This document shows, piece after piece, positions 1-9,714 of a stretch of DNA of 64,000 bases. This DNA comes from Moesziomyces globuligerus (lineage: Eukaryota > Basidiomycota > Ustilaginomycetes > Ustilaginales > Ustilaginaceae). The translations under genes and the position numbers were made by a program. The notes beneath the pieces are model-generated. The model searched no databases. It had not been told where the DNA came from and saw only the letters and a program-made list of their open reading frames with translations. Every line of letters starts with the position of its first letter. The stretch's first letter is position 1. The stretch is taken from NCBI GenBank assembly GCA_030849465.1, contig JARVLF010000013.1, positions 496,001-560,000 of the forward strand. Direction: 5' to 3'.

Positions 1-739
1 GAGGAAGGTCTGTGAATCGCAAGAAGCACGGTCAGTTTTGGATGGGAGGGTGGAGGAAGCTTGGAGGGGTGGGGGACGACGTACCGATGACTCGTTTCTT
101 GACGTCGAGAACTTCGTCGTGGATGCCGTCGACGATCTTCTTGAGGGCAAGGCGGTTCTTCTCGAACTCGGCCTTGGAGGCGGCTTGCGACTCGAGCGAC
201 TTGAGGTCCGCCTCGAGCTTGTTGAGCCGCTGAAGGTGGGTGGTGATCTACGCGCGACCGAACGACATGGGGCCAAAGGTGAGTAAGACTGTAGATTCCC
301 TTCCTTCGGAAAGTGCGAATGTAGAAGATGGACATACCTTCTCAGTGCTGGATTGAAGTTCCTCGACAGAGGCGAGCATGAGGTTGCTGGCGGCGTTGTA
401 CTCCTTGAGGAGGTACGAGTAGCCGTAAGCCGAAGCGATGCCGAATCCGAAGAGGAAGCCGAGCACGCCGCCGCGGACGGAGCCCACGGGACGACGGATG
501 GTGGGCGAGCCGACGACGATGGGTGCCGAGGGAGCCGAGGGAGCCGAGGGGAGCGAGGCCTTGGCGGATTCGGCGGCGCCCTTGATGGAGCCTTCGGCGT
601 GCTTGAGAGCGCCCTTGGCCTCGCCGAGCCCTTCCTTGGCAGTGGCACGTGCGCCGGCAGCAGCATCGGCGACAGCGGCCTGCGTGGAGGCGAAGCGCAC
701 GCTGGTGCGCGTGGCAGCTCGGGCGGTAGAGGCGAACAT
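1..739 (-). CDS. Mitochondrial membrane protein with C-terminal coiled coil, partial (3' end off the window)
   Basis: I do not recognise the family. Three exons can be read on the minus strand: 739-338, 247-85 and 9-1. Intron 1 has donor GTATGT, a TTACTCAC branch-like site and acceptor GCGTAG. Intron 2 has donor GTACGT, a CTGACC branch and acceptor CACAG, and the phases fit at both junctions. The N-terminus (MFASTARAATRTSVRFAST) looks like a mitochondrial presequence. An Ala/Ser/Pro linker with SAP tripeptide repeats follows, then a Gly-rich membrane segment near residues 87-112 (RGGVLGFLFGFGIASAYGYS). Exon 2 encodes a charged heptad-like helix (HLQRLNKLEADLKSLES) typical of a coiled coil. 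A single-pass inner-membrane protein is likely, but its function is unknown. It shares a 414 bp divergent upstream region with the gamma-glutamyltranspeptidase gene. If the first donor is ignored, the frame reads into the intron and stops at position 248. Confidence 0.75.
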
Positions 740-1153
740 GGTGGATCACGGGCGGGGTTCCGGGAAGATGGTGGGGGGAAGGTGGAGCAGATTGGGACTC
801 GACGTCCAGCCAAAGTGGAGAAAGACGATCGGCTGGGCTTGCACAACAGGCGAGTTGGCTGCCGATTCTTCTCGTCCGTCTCCACGCCGGCACCTCCCGA
901 TTTTGACAAACGATGTGGGAGTTAGAGTGGTGTAACAAAGCAGAACCTCGGAAATATTCGCGAGAAATTGCCGCGGATCAGAGGATGCCGCGCGGCAATG
1001 TATCGATCCGCCGCATATGGCCAACGTCGATCCGCAGCTATCAACCCCCACCACGCCCTTTCCTCTTCACCTCACCCTACCCCCTCCTGAAAGACGCCGC
1101 CTCTATCGTACACCCCTGCGAACTCCTCGTGCTCCCGCTACTGAGCTTGCAAG
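740..1153. promoter_or_regulatory. Divergent intergenic region between mitochondrial protein gene and gamma-glutamyltranspeptidase gene
   Basis: This 414 bp stretch separates two divergently read start codons, so it should carry both promoters and leaders. The stretch before the plus-strand ATG (1045-1150) is pyrimidine-rich, as smut 5' leaders often are. I see no convincing TATA box. Confidence 0.45.
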
Positions 1154-3148
1154 ATGGCAGCGCGACAATCACCGCGGCCCTCGAGCCTGCGCTCGTCGGC
1201 GTCCACCTTAGAAGGCATCGATCCGATCCAAGAAGAAGTAGTCTCCACCGATGGCCAGGTCTCTGCGCCGACCGAGCGCTCGCCCCTTCTCTCCAACTCC
1301 AAGCTGTCTGCGCCCACTTCTACCAAGAGTAGAGCGATGCGCAACCCGATCCTTGTGCTGATGGTCATCTTCGCCTTTGCCGTCGCAATGTCCGTGGTAC
1401 TCAAGACGCTGCTGGGCGAGTTTGACGATGCTGCGGACGGTGACGGTCCTGGTGGCACGGATCCACGCGGTAGACGGCATCCGGCGGTGTTGGCGACCGG
1501 AAACAAGGCAGGTGTGGCGACGGAAAACCAGATCTGCAGCCAGATCGGTCTGGATGTGCTGCTCGAGCACGGCACGGCGGTCGACGCGGCCGTCGCATCG
1601 ACCTTTTGCGTCGGCGTGCTCAACATGTTCAGCTCGGGCATCGGTGGTGGCGGATTCATGATCGTGCGCGATCCAAGTAGGTGCTACTCTGAGGCCAAGT
1701 CACCGCGTGGAGACTGCGTCGACCACATGACGATCGACTTCAGGGAGACTGGACCGGCGGCGGCGAACAAGACCATGTATGTCGGCCGCGTGCCCAAGGC
1801 GCAGTTCGGCGGCCTGGCCGTCGGCGTGCCCGGGGAACTGCGTGGCATGGAGGAGGCGCATCGCAGGTGGGGCAAGCTGCCGTGGAAGCGACTCGTCCAG
1901 CCCTCGGTGGAGCTGGCGCACTCGGCAAAGGTCTCCAAAGAACTCGACCGGAGGCTGGCGTACTTTGGCGGCTTTATGCTCGACGATCCGGTGTGGCGCG
2001 ACATCTTCGTGCATCCCAAGACGGGCGAGCTGCTCAAGGAGGGTGATACGATCCACCGCCACGCATACGCACGTACGCTTCAGACCATCGCAGACCACGG
2101 ACCCGAGGCGTTCTACACGGGCGCCATCGCCCACCACCTCGTCCGCACCACCCAGCAACACGGAGGCATCTTGACGCTCGAGGACCTCGCCAATTATGAG
2201 GTCGTTGTCCAACCTGCCCTTCGCGGCTCTTGGCTCGGCAAGCGAGTCTACACCACCCGCGCGCCCACCTCGGGTCCCATCGTGCTCTCGATCCTCAACA
2301 TGCTCTCGCTCATCCCCGAATTCGCCTCGGCGGGTGCGACGAGTTTGAACCTGCACCGCTTCGTCGAGACGCTCAAGTTCGGCTTCGGTCAGCGTACCGA
2401 GCTTGCGGATCCGGCTTTTGTCGGCTCCGAGGATCGACAGCGCATGGCAGAGATCCCGACCATGCAAGAGGCGCAGCGCATCAGGCCCAACATCACCGAC
2501 GACCGAACTCATCCCCTCGACTACTACCATCCCAAGTTCGACATCGTCGCCGATCACGGCACGATGCATCTGTCCATCCTCGATGCGCACGGTATGGCGG
2601 TCGCCGTGACCTCGACCGTCAACCTCATCTTTGGATCGCGCGTGATGGATGCCGAGACGGGCGTCATCTTGAATGACGAGATGGACGATACATCGACGCC
2701 CGGTGTGCCGAATGCTTTTGGCCTAGCTCCTTCGCCGTTCAACTATCCAGACGCAGGCAAGAGACCGCTCTCGTCCACTTGCCCCACCATCATCGAAAGC
2801 GAACAAGGCGACGTCGAACTCGTCCTCGGTGGTTCGGGCGGAAGCAGGATCTTCAGCTCGGTCCTCCAGACCATGTTCAACTACTTCCTCTGGGACATGG
2901 ACCTCTCCCAGGCCATCGAGGCGCCAAGACTCCATCACCAGCTCCTCCCCACCCAGCTCAGCGTCGAGACGGGCTACAGCAACAAGAGCCTCGCCGGCCT
3001 CCTCGGCAGAGGCCACGAAGTCTCCTGGATCGACATCGACCTCGGCATCGCCGAGGTTCAGGCCGTGGCTGCTACCAAGCCCGGCAGACATCGAAAGGTC
3101 TACGCCGCAAGCGACTCCCGCAAGGGCGGCATCGCCGTCGCCATCTAG
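1154..3148 (+). CDS. ECM38: Gamma-glutamyltranspeptidase (glutathione hydrolase)
   Basis: This is a single exon of 664 residues. It cleaves the gamma-glutamyl bond of glutathione and transfers or hydrolyses the glutamyl group, on the lumenal side of vacuolar or plasma membranes. Residues 1-60 are a Ser/Thr-rich cytosolic tail, and residues near 63-85 (ILVLMVIFAFAVAMSVVLKTL) form a signal-anchor helix, giving a type II topology. Family landmarks are visible: GIGGGGFMIV near 162-171, VGVPGELRGM for the large subunit, and the autoprocessing site DHGTMHLSIL with nucleophile Thr470. The oxyanion-type loop LVLGGSGGSRIF near 557-568 is also present. The chain is somewhat longer than bacterial homologues because of the N-terminal anchor. 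The gene converges with the Prp24-like gene, leaving only 114 bp between stop codons. ECM38 is the budding yeast name for this family. Enzyme class is secure; localisation is inferred. Confidence 0.95.
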   Translation: MAARQSPRPSSLRSSASTLEGIDPIQEEVVSTDGQVSAPTERSPLLSNSKLSAPTSTKSRAMRNPILVLMVIFAFAVAMSVVLKTLLGEFDDAADGDGPGGTDPRGRRHPAVLATGNKAGVATENQICSQIGLDVLLEHGTAVDAAVASTFCVGVLNMFSSGIGGGGFMIVRDPSRCYSEAKSPRGDCVDHMTIDFRETGPAAANKTMYVGRVPKAQFGGLAVGVPGELRGMEEAHRRWGKLPWKRLVQPSVELAHSAKVSKELDRRLAYFGGFMLDDPVWRDIFVHPKTGELLKEGDTIHRHAYARTLQTIADHGPEAFYTGAIAHHLVRTTQQHGGILTLEDLANYEVVVQPALRGSWLGKRVYTTRAPTSGPIVLSILNMLSLIPEFASAGATSLNLHRFVETLKFGFGQRTELADPAFVGSEDRQRMAEIPTMQEAQRIRPNITDDRTHPLDYYHPKFDIVADHGTMHLSILDAHGMAVAVTSTVNLIFGSRVMDAETGVILNDEMDDTSTPGVPNAFGLAPSPFNYPDAGKRPLSSTCPTIIESEQGDVELVLGGSGGSRIFSSVLQTMFNYFLWDMDLSQAIEAPRLHHQLLPTQLSVETGYSNKSLAGLLGRGHEVSWIDIDLGIAEVQAVAATKPGRHRKVYAASDSRKGGIAVAI

Positions 3149-3262
3149 ACGCCACCTGTCTCGTGGAAAGAATGTCAGTCTCGTTCAGCATGCTCACGCT
3201 CCCTCTCACATTGCATGATTGGTGGATGGAAGAGTTTCATTTCGCCAGTGATGACAGCGAGG

Positions 3263-6200
3263 CTAAACGTTGGACTGATTGAGCATGGCTCGGAACCGGT
3301 CCTGGCCCGAGGGCTGGTCGGCGGGTGGTTCGACCTGCATGTCGTCCTCGCCTGCGCGCGGGACCGCGGGCGAGGCAGCGTGAGCATGAGGCGTGTGGCT
3401 TGCAAAGGCCCTAGCACGGCCCCTCCCCCTTCCGCCGCGCGAGGCGCGCGGGACAAATGCCAGTGCGTGCTGTGTCGATTCGGGCTGTTGCCTTACCGCT
3501 GCCACATCGTCCATGGCTTTAAGGTCCAGGACGACATCGTCCGCGTAGCGCACCGACCCGGTCTGGGCGAGCAGGACCGCCTTGCCCGCATCCGCCTGAG
3601 AGGTGAACTCGACCGTCGCACTCTGGCTCTCTGTGCCCGCTCGCCACAAGACCTGGGCAACGCTACCGATCCCCACAGCCTGCTCGATCGCCTGTTGGAT
3701 GAGCGCCTCCTGGGCGTCTTGCGGGAGACCTTCGACGCGCACGCTGCGCGTACGGCGCTCGGCGACATCCTCTTTTCGGTGCGACTTGGCGCCGTGCGCC
3801 CCGCGGTGCTCGGCGATGGTGACGGCGATCGTCTTGCCGCGCCACTTGGTCGAGTTGAGCTCGCGCATGGCGCGCTGCGCCTCGAGCGCGTTCTCAAAGT
3901 CGACGAATCCGATCCCGCGCAGCGCGCCTTCGGGCGTACGAAGCAGCCGAACGCCCGTCACCTTGCCATACGCTTCGAAGTACGTGCGCATCTCGTCCTC
4001 GGTCACGTTGCGCGCAAAACCAGACACGAACAGCTCGTTGGCATTCTCCGCCCCATCCGTCCGCGCCTTGCGTCGACTCGGATCCGAGTGCGCCACACTC
4101 AGCTTGCGTCCTGGCGCCACCTCGCTCCCATCCAATGCCAACGCCGCCGCAGCCGCGCCAGCCGGCGTCGTGTACTGCACATAGCAGAATCGTCGTGTCG
4201 AGACGAACCGCTTGCTCGGCCAGCGCACGTTGAAGACAAGTCCGTACGCAGAAAAGGCGCTGCGTACATCCGCGTCCGTCCAGTCCTCGGCAAAGTTCGT
4301 CACGAACAGCGTGCACTTCCAGCCAATGTGCACCGAGACCGTGGCCTCGTTGAGCGGCTTACCGTGTCGCGTCAGAGCGGAACTAGCACCGGCCGCGTCG
4401 GCAAACTCGACAAGCGCCGCGGCTTCGGAGGTCGTGCCGTCGTTCGAGTTCAGCACGGTCGGGCCAGACAGCTCGACGATCCGGCCACAGCCACGGAGGA
4501 GCGAGCGCACCGCCTGCGCGTCCGCCGACGCGTCCATGCCCGCCACCAGCACAGAGCAGTGCTCGCGGTCTCGTGTCGGCGTGGACTCCGCATCGCCCGT
4601 GCGCGTCTTCTTGGGCTGCTCTGCGGTGCCGTCCACTCCTGAACCCGTCGGTTCGTCGGCACGACTCGCCATGGACGCGTCGGCAATCGGAGCATCTTCT
4701 AGCTCGACGTCGTCGTCCGCCTTTCTCTTGCCTGCACTCGTGCTGCTCGCTTGATGCTGCGGTGCCTCGACCTGCATCGCTGTAGCGTCCGTACCGTTGG
4801 TCGCCGCTCCGCTTTCTGTCGTCGCCGGCTGAGCCGCTGCTTCCGAGGTGTATCCATACTGGGCGTACGAAGCATACCAAGCCTCGAGCGCGCGCTGCCT
4901 TTCCGCACGAGCCTTGGCCTCTGCGTACTCGATCTCTTCGATCGAGCCGTGCTGGTGCTCGAACTGGAGCCATTCGCTCAGCAAGCTCTGGTACTCGGCC
5001 GCCGCCTGACCTTCGCCCTGTCCGTGTTTGCGCTCATACCTTGACACGCCTGCCTTATACCAGCCACGTGCCTTGCGGGCGTCAAAGCGGCGCAGCCAGT
5101 ACGCTGCCGCCTCGCGATACACGAGCGCACTGTCGGGCTGCTGCGACACTGCAGTCTGCCACACCTGCTCTGCTAGCTCGTTGAGCCCCGCTCCGCCCTC
5201 GGAATTCGGGCCGCCCATGGCATACACCGCACGCTCGACCCAGTTGACAGTCGCACGCTCGAGCCGCAGGCTCGCGTCGAATTGGCCATCGCCGAGCTCG
5301 GCGAGCTTGCCGAGCGCGTAGCTGAGCAGCGCGTAGATCTCGGTGAACTTATCCATGTCGTGCGCCGGATCGATGTGAGCATCGGCGGCGCTCTTGACGA
5401 CGAGGTCGAAGGTGGCCAGCTCGCGCTCGCCGTCGACGCGCGCGAGACAGAGCTCGGCAATCTCTGGAGCGGTGAGCGAGAGCGCGCCGTCCGTTACGAC
5501 TCGCTCGAAGAGCTGCTCGACCTGCGCACGCGAGCGGCGGAAGCGCGCCGAGTTGCGCAGCAACGCTGCATGCAGGCTCACCGCAGTCGGAAGACAGTGA
5601 ACTGCACGCGTCGACACCTCCATGATGAGCGATGCATCCGGATGGCCTCCAGACGTGAGGAGCGACATGTAGTCGAGCCACAGATCCGTCGCTAGCGAGA
5701 GCCGCTCCGTGAGCAGCTGCGCTTCTTGTTGCGAACGCGCCGTGCGCTCTGCAGAGCTGAGACGCTTCCACAGCCGCGAGGACTGTGATGCTCCGTCCAG
5801 ATCGCCCGCGTAGTAGATCAGCTCCTCGCGATGTGTTGTGGGCGGGTGCAGGCCGAAGACGGTGATGAGTCGCTCGTACAAAGCGCATGCGAGGTCGAAC
5901 TCGATGTGTGCGGATGCCTTGTCCTTTGAGCGCAAAGCCCGCAACGCCCGGCCAGTCTGCCAGCGCAGATACGGCTTGCAGTACGTCGCAAAGCTGTCCA
6001 AGTCCTGCCGTGTTCCGGGCACGTGCACGGATGTGTTGCCGAGGAGCGACGACAGCGCGTCTTCGTATTGTTCACGCTGTCGCAGCAAGGTTCTGGACTC
6101 GGCCACGATCGCGTTGGCGGCCGACATCTCGGTCTCGTACTGATGCGGCGGCAAATGTTGCGTGACGAACTGAGAGAATGCCTGGAAGGTTTCGTCGATA

Positions 6201-6991
6201 CCAGCGTGAGGCACCTTGAGCCGAGCAAGATAGACGTGCCGCACCGCCTCGATCTGTTCATCACGTGGGACCTGCGATGAGTTGGCAAGCGCTTCCTCGA
6301 AAGCGAGGCAGATCTTCCAAATTTGCTGCGATTCCTGCACTTGGTATGCGCATCTTGCATACGCCTCTCGCACACGGGCGCGTACGGCATCGAGTCCGCA
6401 TACAGCTTGCCATTCGCTTGTGTCGGCCACCTCATCCGAAAGCGCAGGGAGGGACTGCGCGACGTACGCGCCGTTGATAGCATCGAAGGTGGGACACGAG
6501 TCCAGGCTCGTCCACTTGAGAGCGGGGTCGGATACATTAGCAGAGGACGCCGACTGCTCTTCCCCATTTATCGCCGCTGCGACGACGTCGATGCCATTGA
6601 GCTGAGAGAAGTAGATCAGTACGATGCTGAGGTATCGCATGATGAGTTGCCTACTCTGATACTGAGACGTGGCATGCTTGTGGAGCTCGAAAAGGGCGTG
6701 GAGGGAGTCGGGGCTGAGCGGAGCTGTGGCTGCGGCCAGGCGGGTTTCGAGAGCAAGATAGACATCCCAGTCAGGCGGAAGCAGCGCAGAGAGCTCGGCT
6801 GCATTTTTGTAGTGCTGAAGTAACTCGATGATGTTGTTGAGGCGTTGTGTAGGATCGGATGCGCCTGCGCTTCGCGCCGCGGTCTGAAGGTATATGAAGC
6901 GGTCCCTGTGCGCAGCGGGTCGCAGCGTCGCCAATGCCGCCACCGACTGAGCATCAGTCGCTCGCACATCCGAATCGGTGACGATGTCCAT
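3263..6991 (-). CDS. PRP24: Prp24/SART3-type U4/U6 snRNP assembly factor (HAT repeats plus RRMs)
   Basis: This is a single exon of 1242 residues from the chosen ATG at 6991. The frame stays open upstream to an ATG at 7159, which would add 56 residues unlike the family, in an AT-richer stretch that looks like leader. The N-terminal half (about 20-700) is helical with HAT/TPR-like repeats (for example QIWKICLAFEEAL and VYREAAAYWLRRFDARKARGWY). An acidic, Ala-rich linker follows. Four RRM-type folds then lie near 810-880, 890-960 (CTLFVTNFAEDW...RRFCYVQY), 983-1055 (NELFVSGFARN...GIGFVDFEN) and 1084-1150. An RG-rich tail ends in GQDRFRAMLNQ, which resembles the LSm-binding C-terminal motif of Prp24/SART3 but is degenerate. 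The family anneals U4 to U6 snRNA in the nucleus. The HAT plus four-RRM arrangement makes the call firm. Confidence 0.9.
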   Translation of the reverse strand: MDIVTDSDVRATDAQSVAALATLRPAAHRDRFIYLQTAARSAGASDPTQRLNNIIELLQHYKNAAELSALLPPDWDVYLALETRLAAATAPLSPDSLHALFELHKHATSQYQSRQLIMRYLSIVLIYFSQLNGIDVVAAAINGEEQSASSANVSDPALKWTSLDSCPTFDAINGAYVAQSLPALSDEVADTSEWQAVCGLDAVRARVREAYARCAYQVQESQQIWKICLAFEEALANSSQVPRDEQIEAVRHVYLARLKVPHAGIDETFQAFSQFVTQHLPPHQYETEMSAANAIVAESRTLLRQREQYEDALSSLLGNTSVHVPGTRQDLDSFATYCKPYLRWQTGRALRALRSKDKASAHIEFDLACALYERLITVFGLHPPTTHREELIYYAGDLDGASQSSRLWKRLSSAERTARSQQEAQLLTERLSLATDLWLDYMSLLTSGGHPDASLIMEVSTRAVHCLPTAVSLHAALLRNSARFRRSRAQVEQLFERVVTDGALSLTAPEIAELCLARVDGERELATFDLVVKSAADAHIDPAHDMDKFTEIYALLSYALGKLAELGDGQFDASLRLERATVNWVERAVYAMGGPNSEGGAGLNELAEQVWQTAVSQQPDSALVYREAAAYWLRRFDARKARGWYKAGVSRYERKHGQGEGQAAAEYQSLLSEWLQFEHQHGSIEEIEYAEAKARAERQRALEAWYASYAQYGYTSEAAAQPATTESGAATNGTDATAMQVEAPQHQASSTSAGKRKADDDVELEDAPIADASMASRADEPTGSGVDGTAEQPKKTRTGDAESTPTRDREHCSVLVAGMDASADAQAVRSLLRGCGRIVELSGPTVLNSNDGTTSEAAALVEFADAAGASSALTRHGKPLNEATVSVHIGWKCTLFVTNFAEDWTDADVRSAFSAYGLVFNVRWPSKRFVSTRRFCYVQYTTPAGAAAAALALDGSEVAPGRKLSVAHSDPSRRKARTDGAENANELFVSGFARNVTEDEMRTYFEAYGKVTGVRLLRTPEGALRGIGFVDFENALEAQRAMRELNSTKWRGKTIAVTIAEHRGAHGAKSHRKEDVAERRTRSVRVEGLPQDAQEALIQQAIEQAVGIGSVAQVLWRAGTESQSATVEFTSQADAGKAVLLAQTGSVRYADDVVLDLKAMDDVAAVRQQPESTQHALAFVPRASRGGRGRGRARAFASHTPHAHAASPAVPRAGEDDMQVEPPADQPSGQDRFRAMLNQSNV

Positions 6992-7485
6992 GTCTGGCCT
7001 TGACACCGTAACGCTGCTCGGTCGTGGTACGGCGCGGATGGTGGATGTGTTGATGAGAAGAACAACACCCTCCACCGACTTGAGCTGTGCGCTTCTCACT
7101 TCCGTTTTCCGTTCCAGCAGTTGGTCAGGAAAATCAAAAAAGGGATCATCAAAAGTCAACTCCCAAAAAGGGTCAACATAAATAGACTTTTAAAAGTTTC
7201 ACCTTCGTCCTCTCTCGCTCCTGGAGGGGATGAAGCGATCTCGCGCTGGTCATGGGTCCGTCACTTTATGTCTATCATTGCCGTCTATCATTGCCATAAA
7301 CACCACGAATAAGCTGAGGAGGGGGAAACTCAGTAGGAAGGAAGCCAAAATGAACATGGTGCTGCGAGCCGTAGAAAAGCGCTCAGCACTTCGATCGCCC
7401 GTCCGGCTGTCTGCAAGCCTGTGATTCGAGAAGCATTAGGAGTCGAGCGGAATCTGACTCTCTTCGAGGTCGAGCTGTGTGCGCT
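6992..7485. other. Non-coding gap: Prp24-like promoter/leader and amylase 3' flank
   Basis: The stretch lies between two minus-strand genes. Positions 7125-7200 are AT-rich (including an aaatagacttttaaaag run) and probably form the promoter or leader of the Prp24-like gene. No other coding signal is seen. Confidence 0.4.
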
Positions 7486-9111
7486 TCAGAAGAACTGGCG
7501 GTGCTTCGAGTCCTCGGGAACCCAGATGGAGACGGAGCGTGGGTGGCACTTGACCTCAACCCAACCGTCATCGTTGACCTTCTGCTGGCCCTGGAACCAG
7601 CCGATGACGTCGACGAAGTTCTTGCCCGAGTAGCGCTTGCCGACCTCGACCCATTTAGAGCCCTCCTCGGAGCCATTGCAGATGATGGTCGCGGATGCGT
7701 CGTAGCCAGCGTCGTCATCATCGGTCGAGTCTGGGTTCTTGGTGCCCGTGCGGACCCAAGCGACGCAGTTGGGATGATCCCACACATCGCGCTGCTCGCC
7801 GTAGGCGTAGTACTTGCGAGCCTTGACGAACTTGTCCAGATCAGCCATGGGCTCGGCCTTGCCTTCGCCGTTGTCAATGCCGGTGGTGTTGCAGCCGTCA
7901 AGATCGCCCAGGAAGACGCAGGGGTAGCCGGAGACGCGCATGAGGATGAGCGAGTATGCGAGCGGCTTGAACTGCGCCGAGACCGTGGATTCGAGCGCCT
8001 GTCCCTTCTGCGTGTCGTGGTTCTCGACGAGCGTGACGGCATCGATCGGGCGTTCCTGAACGATGGTGCGGTCGAAGATCTTGCGCAGATCGTATGATTC
8101 AGCCGCATCGCCGGCCTCCTTGAGGTTGTAGTGCAGCGGAGTGTCGAAGAGCGAGAACTGCTCGTCGCCAAAGTTACCCAGGTACTTGAGGCACGACTCG
8201 AGGTCGTCCTTCCAGAACTCGCCAACGCTGAAAGCGATGGGACCCTCAGCCTCATCGGCAGCCTCGAGCCCTCGCTCCTTGCGCAGCTCCCGAGCTTCCT
8301 CGCGGATGCGCTTGACAAAGTCGTGCACAAACTCGCGCGACATGTGCTTGACCGCATCAAAGCGGAAGCCAGCGATGGGGAAGTTGCGCATCATCCAAGC
8401 ACCCCAGTTGAAGAGGTCATTCTGCACATCGGGATGCGCGTGGTCAACATCGGCACCCATGAGGAAGTCGTAGTTGCCGTTCTCCTTGTCCACGTCGGTG
8501 GCCCAGTGCTTGCCGTCGCCCTCGATGCGGAAGATGGCCTTGGTGTCGGACTTCTGGTCCCAGTCGACGCCGGTAAAGTGTTCGAAGCCCCATTTGAAGT
8601 CGGAGTACTTGTTGTCACGTCCAGGGAAGGTGAACTTGGTCCAGCCCTCAATGTCGTAAGCATCGGAGCAGAGCTTGGTGCGGTCGTTCTGGTCGACCAT
8701 GCGCGCCTTGAAGGTCTGCAGCTCGTCGGCACCCATGCGGTGGTTGAGGACAGCATCGACGTAGATCGAGATTCCGTTCTTGCGGAGCTCCTTCATGGCA
8801 GCCTCGAGCTGCTCTCGCGTGCCGTATTTGGTGCGATGGGGTGGCTGCACACCCGCGTCCTTGTCGCGCGGGTGCGCGAACTCGCCGAGATCCCAAGTGT
8901 CGTAGATGTCGTAGCCCGTGCTGGAGCCGGAGCTGGCCTTGGTGGGAGGGGGGATCCACACGGCGGTGATGCCCATGTCGGCGAAGCGCTTGGCGTTGTC
9001 GCCGAGCCACTGCCAGTGCTTGCCTTCGCCCTGAGTGTACCACTCGAACGCCTGCATCATGGTGTAGTTGTGCTCATGCTTGTCTGAGTGCTTGTTAGCC
9101 GAGGACGCCAT
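7486..9111 (-). CDS. Intracellular alpha-amylase, GH13 (subfamily 5-like)
   Basis: This is a single exon of 541 residues starting at MASSANKHSD. The frame is open for 159 more codons upstream to 9588, but that part is low-quality sequence without family resemblance, so I treat it as leader. The GH13 signature regions are complete: DAVLNHRMG (region I), GFRFDAVKHM with nucleophile Asp252, GEFW with acid/base Glu298, and VENHDTQ with Asp366. YTQGEGKHWQWL, the GYDIYDTWDLGEF block and the VDHAHPDV insertion in domain B match the cytosolic, bacterial-like GH13_5 amylases. No signal peptide is present, so the enzyme should act inside the cell on alpha-1,4-glucan. In other fungi, relatives of this subfamily (Histoplasma AMY1) are needed for alpha-1,3-glucan of the cell wall. 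That role here is inference. Confidence 0.93.
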   Translation of the reverse strand: MASSANKHSDKHEHNYTMMQAFEWYTQGEGKHWQWLGDNAKRFADMGITAVWIPPPTKASSGSSTGYDIYDTWDLGEFAHPRDKDAGVQPPHRTKYGTREQLEAAMKELRKNGISIYVDAVLNHRMGADELQTFKARMVDQNDRTKLCSDAYDIEGWTKFTFPGRDNKYSDFKWGFEHFTGVDWDQKSDTKAIFRIEGDGKHWATDVDKENGNYDFLMGADVDHAHPDVQNDLFNWGAWMMRNFPIAGFRFDAVKHMSREFVHDFVKRIREEARELRKERGLEAADEAEGPIAFSVGEFWKDDLESCLKYLGNFGDEQFSLFDTPLHYNLKEAGDAAESYDLRKIFDRTIVQERPIDAVTLVENHDTQKGQALESTVSAQFKPLAYSLILMRVSGYPCVFLGDLDGCNTTGIDNGEGKAEPMADLDKFVKARKYYAYGEQRDVWDHPNCVAWVRTGTKNPDSTDDDDAGYDASATIICNGSEEGSKWVEVGKRYSGKNFVDVIGWFQGQQKVNDDGWVEVKCHPRSVSIWVPEDSKHRQFF

Positions 9112-9714
9112 CTTGAGGAGAGACGCACGGTGCGATGTGGTAAGGTGGAACGGAGCTGATGGGGACAAGGGATGGTGGGCAGGTGTCTTGGGGAGGAGAG
9201 CGGCTTGAGCTGAGAATACTGTGTATGGGGTCTCGGCAAGAATTCGAGCGTAGACCCCATAGATCTTGAAGATGATAAACGGTCTTCCACTGCCACGCTG
9301 AGTCGGAGATGCCGCGTGCGGCCCGGGCGTGGGAGCACGGTCCAGGCCAGGCCTCGCCTCTCCCTGGAGCCGCCTTGGAATGCTGTGCGCTGGGTCGAGG
9401 GGTTGTCGGAAGAGAGCGACAGCTCGCTTGGGCGGGGACGTTTTACTGTATTTAGGGTCCGCTTGCATGGCCGAAGCGCGCGTCGCAACGTGTCTGTGCC
9501 GTGACGTCGGATTGCCTTGGGCTGATCCGACTCTGCATGCCGGTCTTTCCATGTGGCTTTTTGAACCGTCGTTGTTAGACCTGTTCATTGTGCGAGGACT
9601 TTGATAATTCTAAGTACGGCACCCGGAAGTGTCCCGAGCCAGATTTGGTGAAAGCACTCCTCCACTCATTCGGCCGCCAACATCTGCGAGACCAACAATC
9701 CACCCAACATCACC
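9112..9714. promoter_or_regulatory. Divergent intergenic region between amylase and Som1-like genes
   Basis: This 603 bp stretch lies between two start codons that point away from each other, so both promoters should be here. No clear TATA box is seen. The frame upstream of the amylase ATG stays open by chance through much of it. Confidence 0.4.

Noticed and set aside
3215..4642. 475-codon plus-strand frame
   Set aside because: Antisense shadow of the Prp24/SART3-like gene, whose RRM and HAT motifs are clear.
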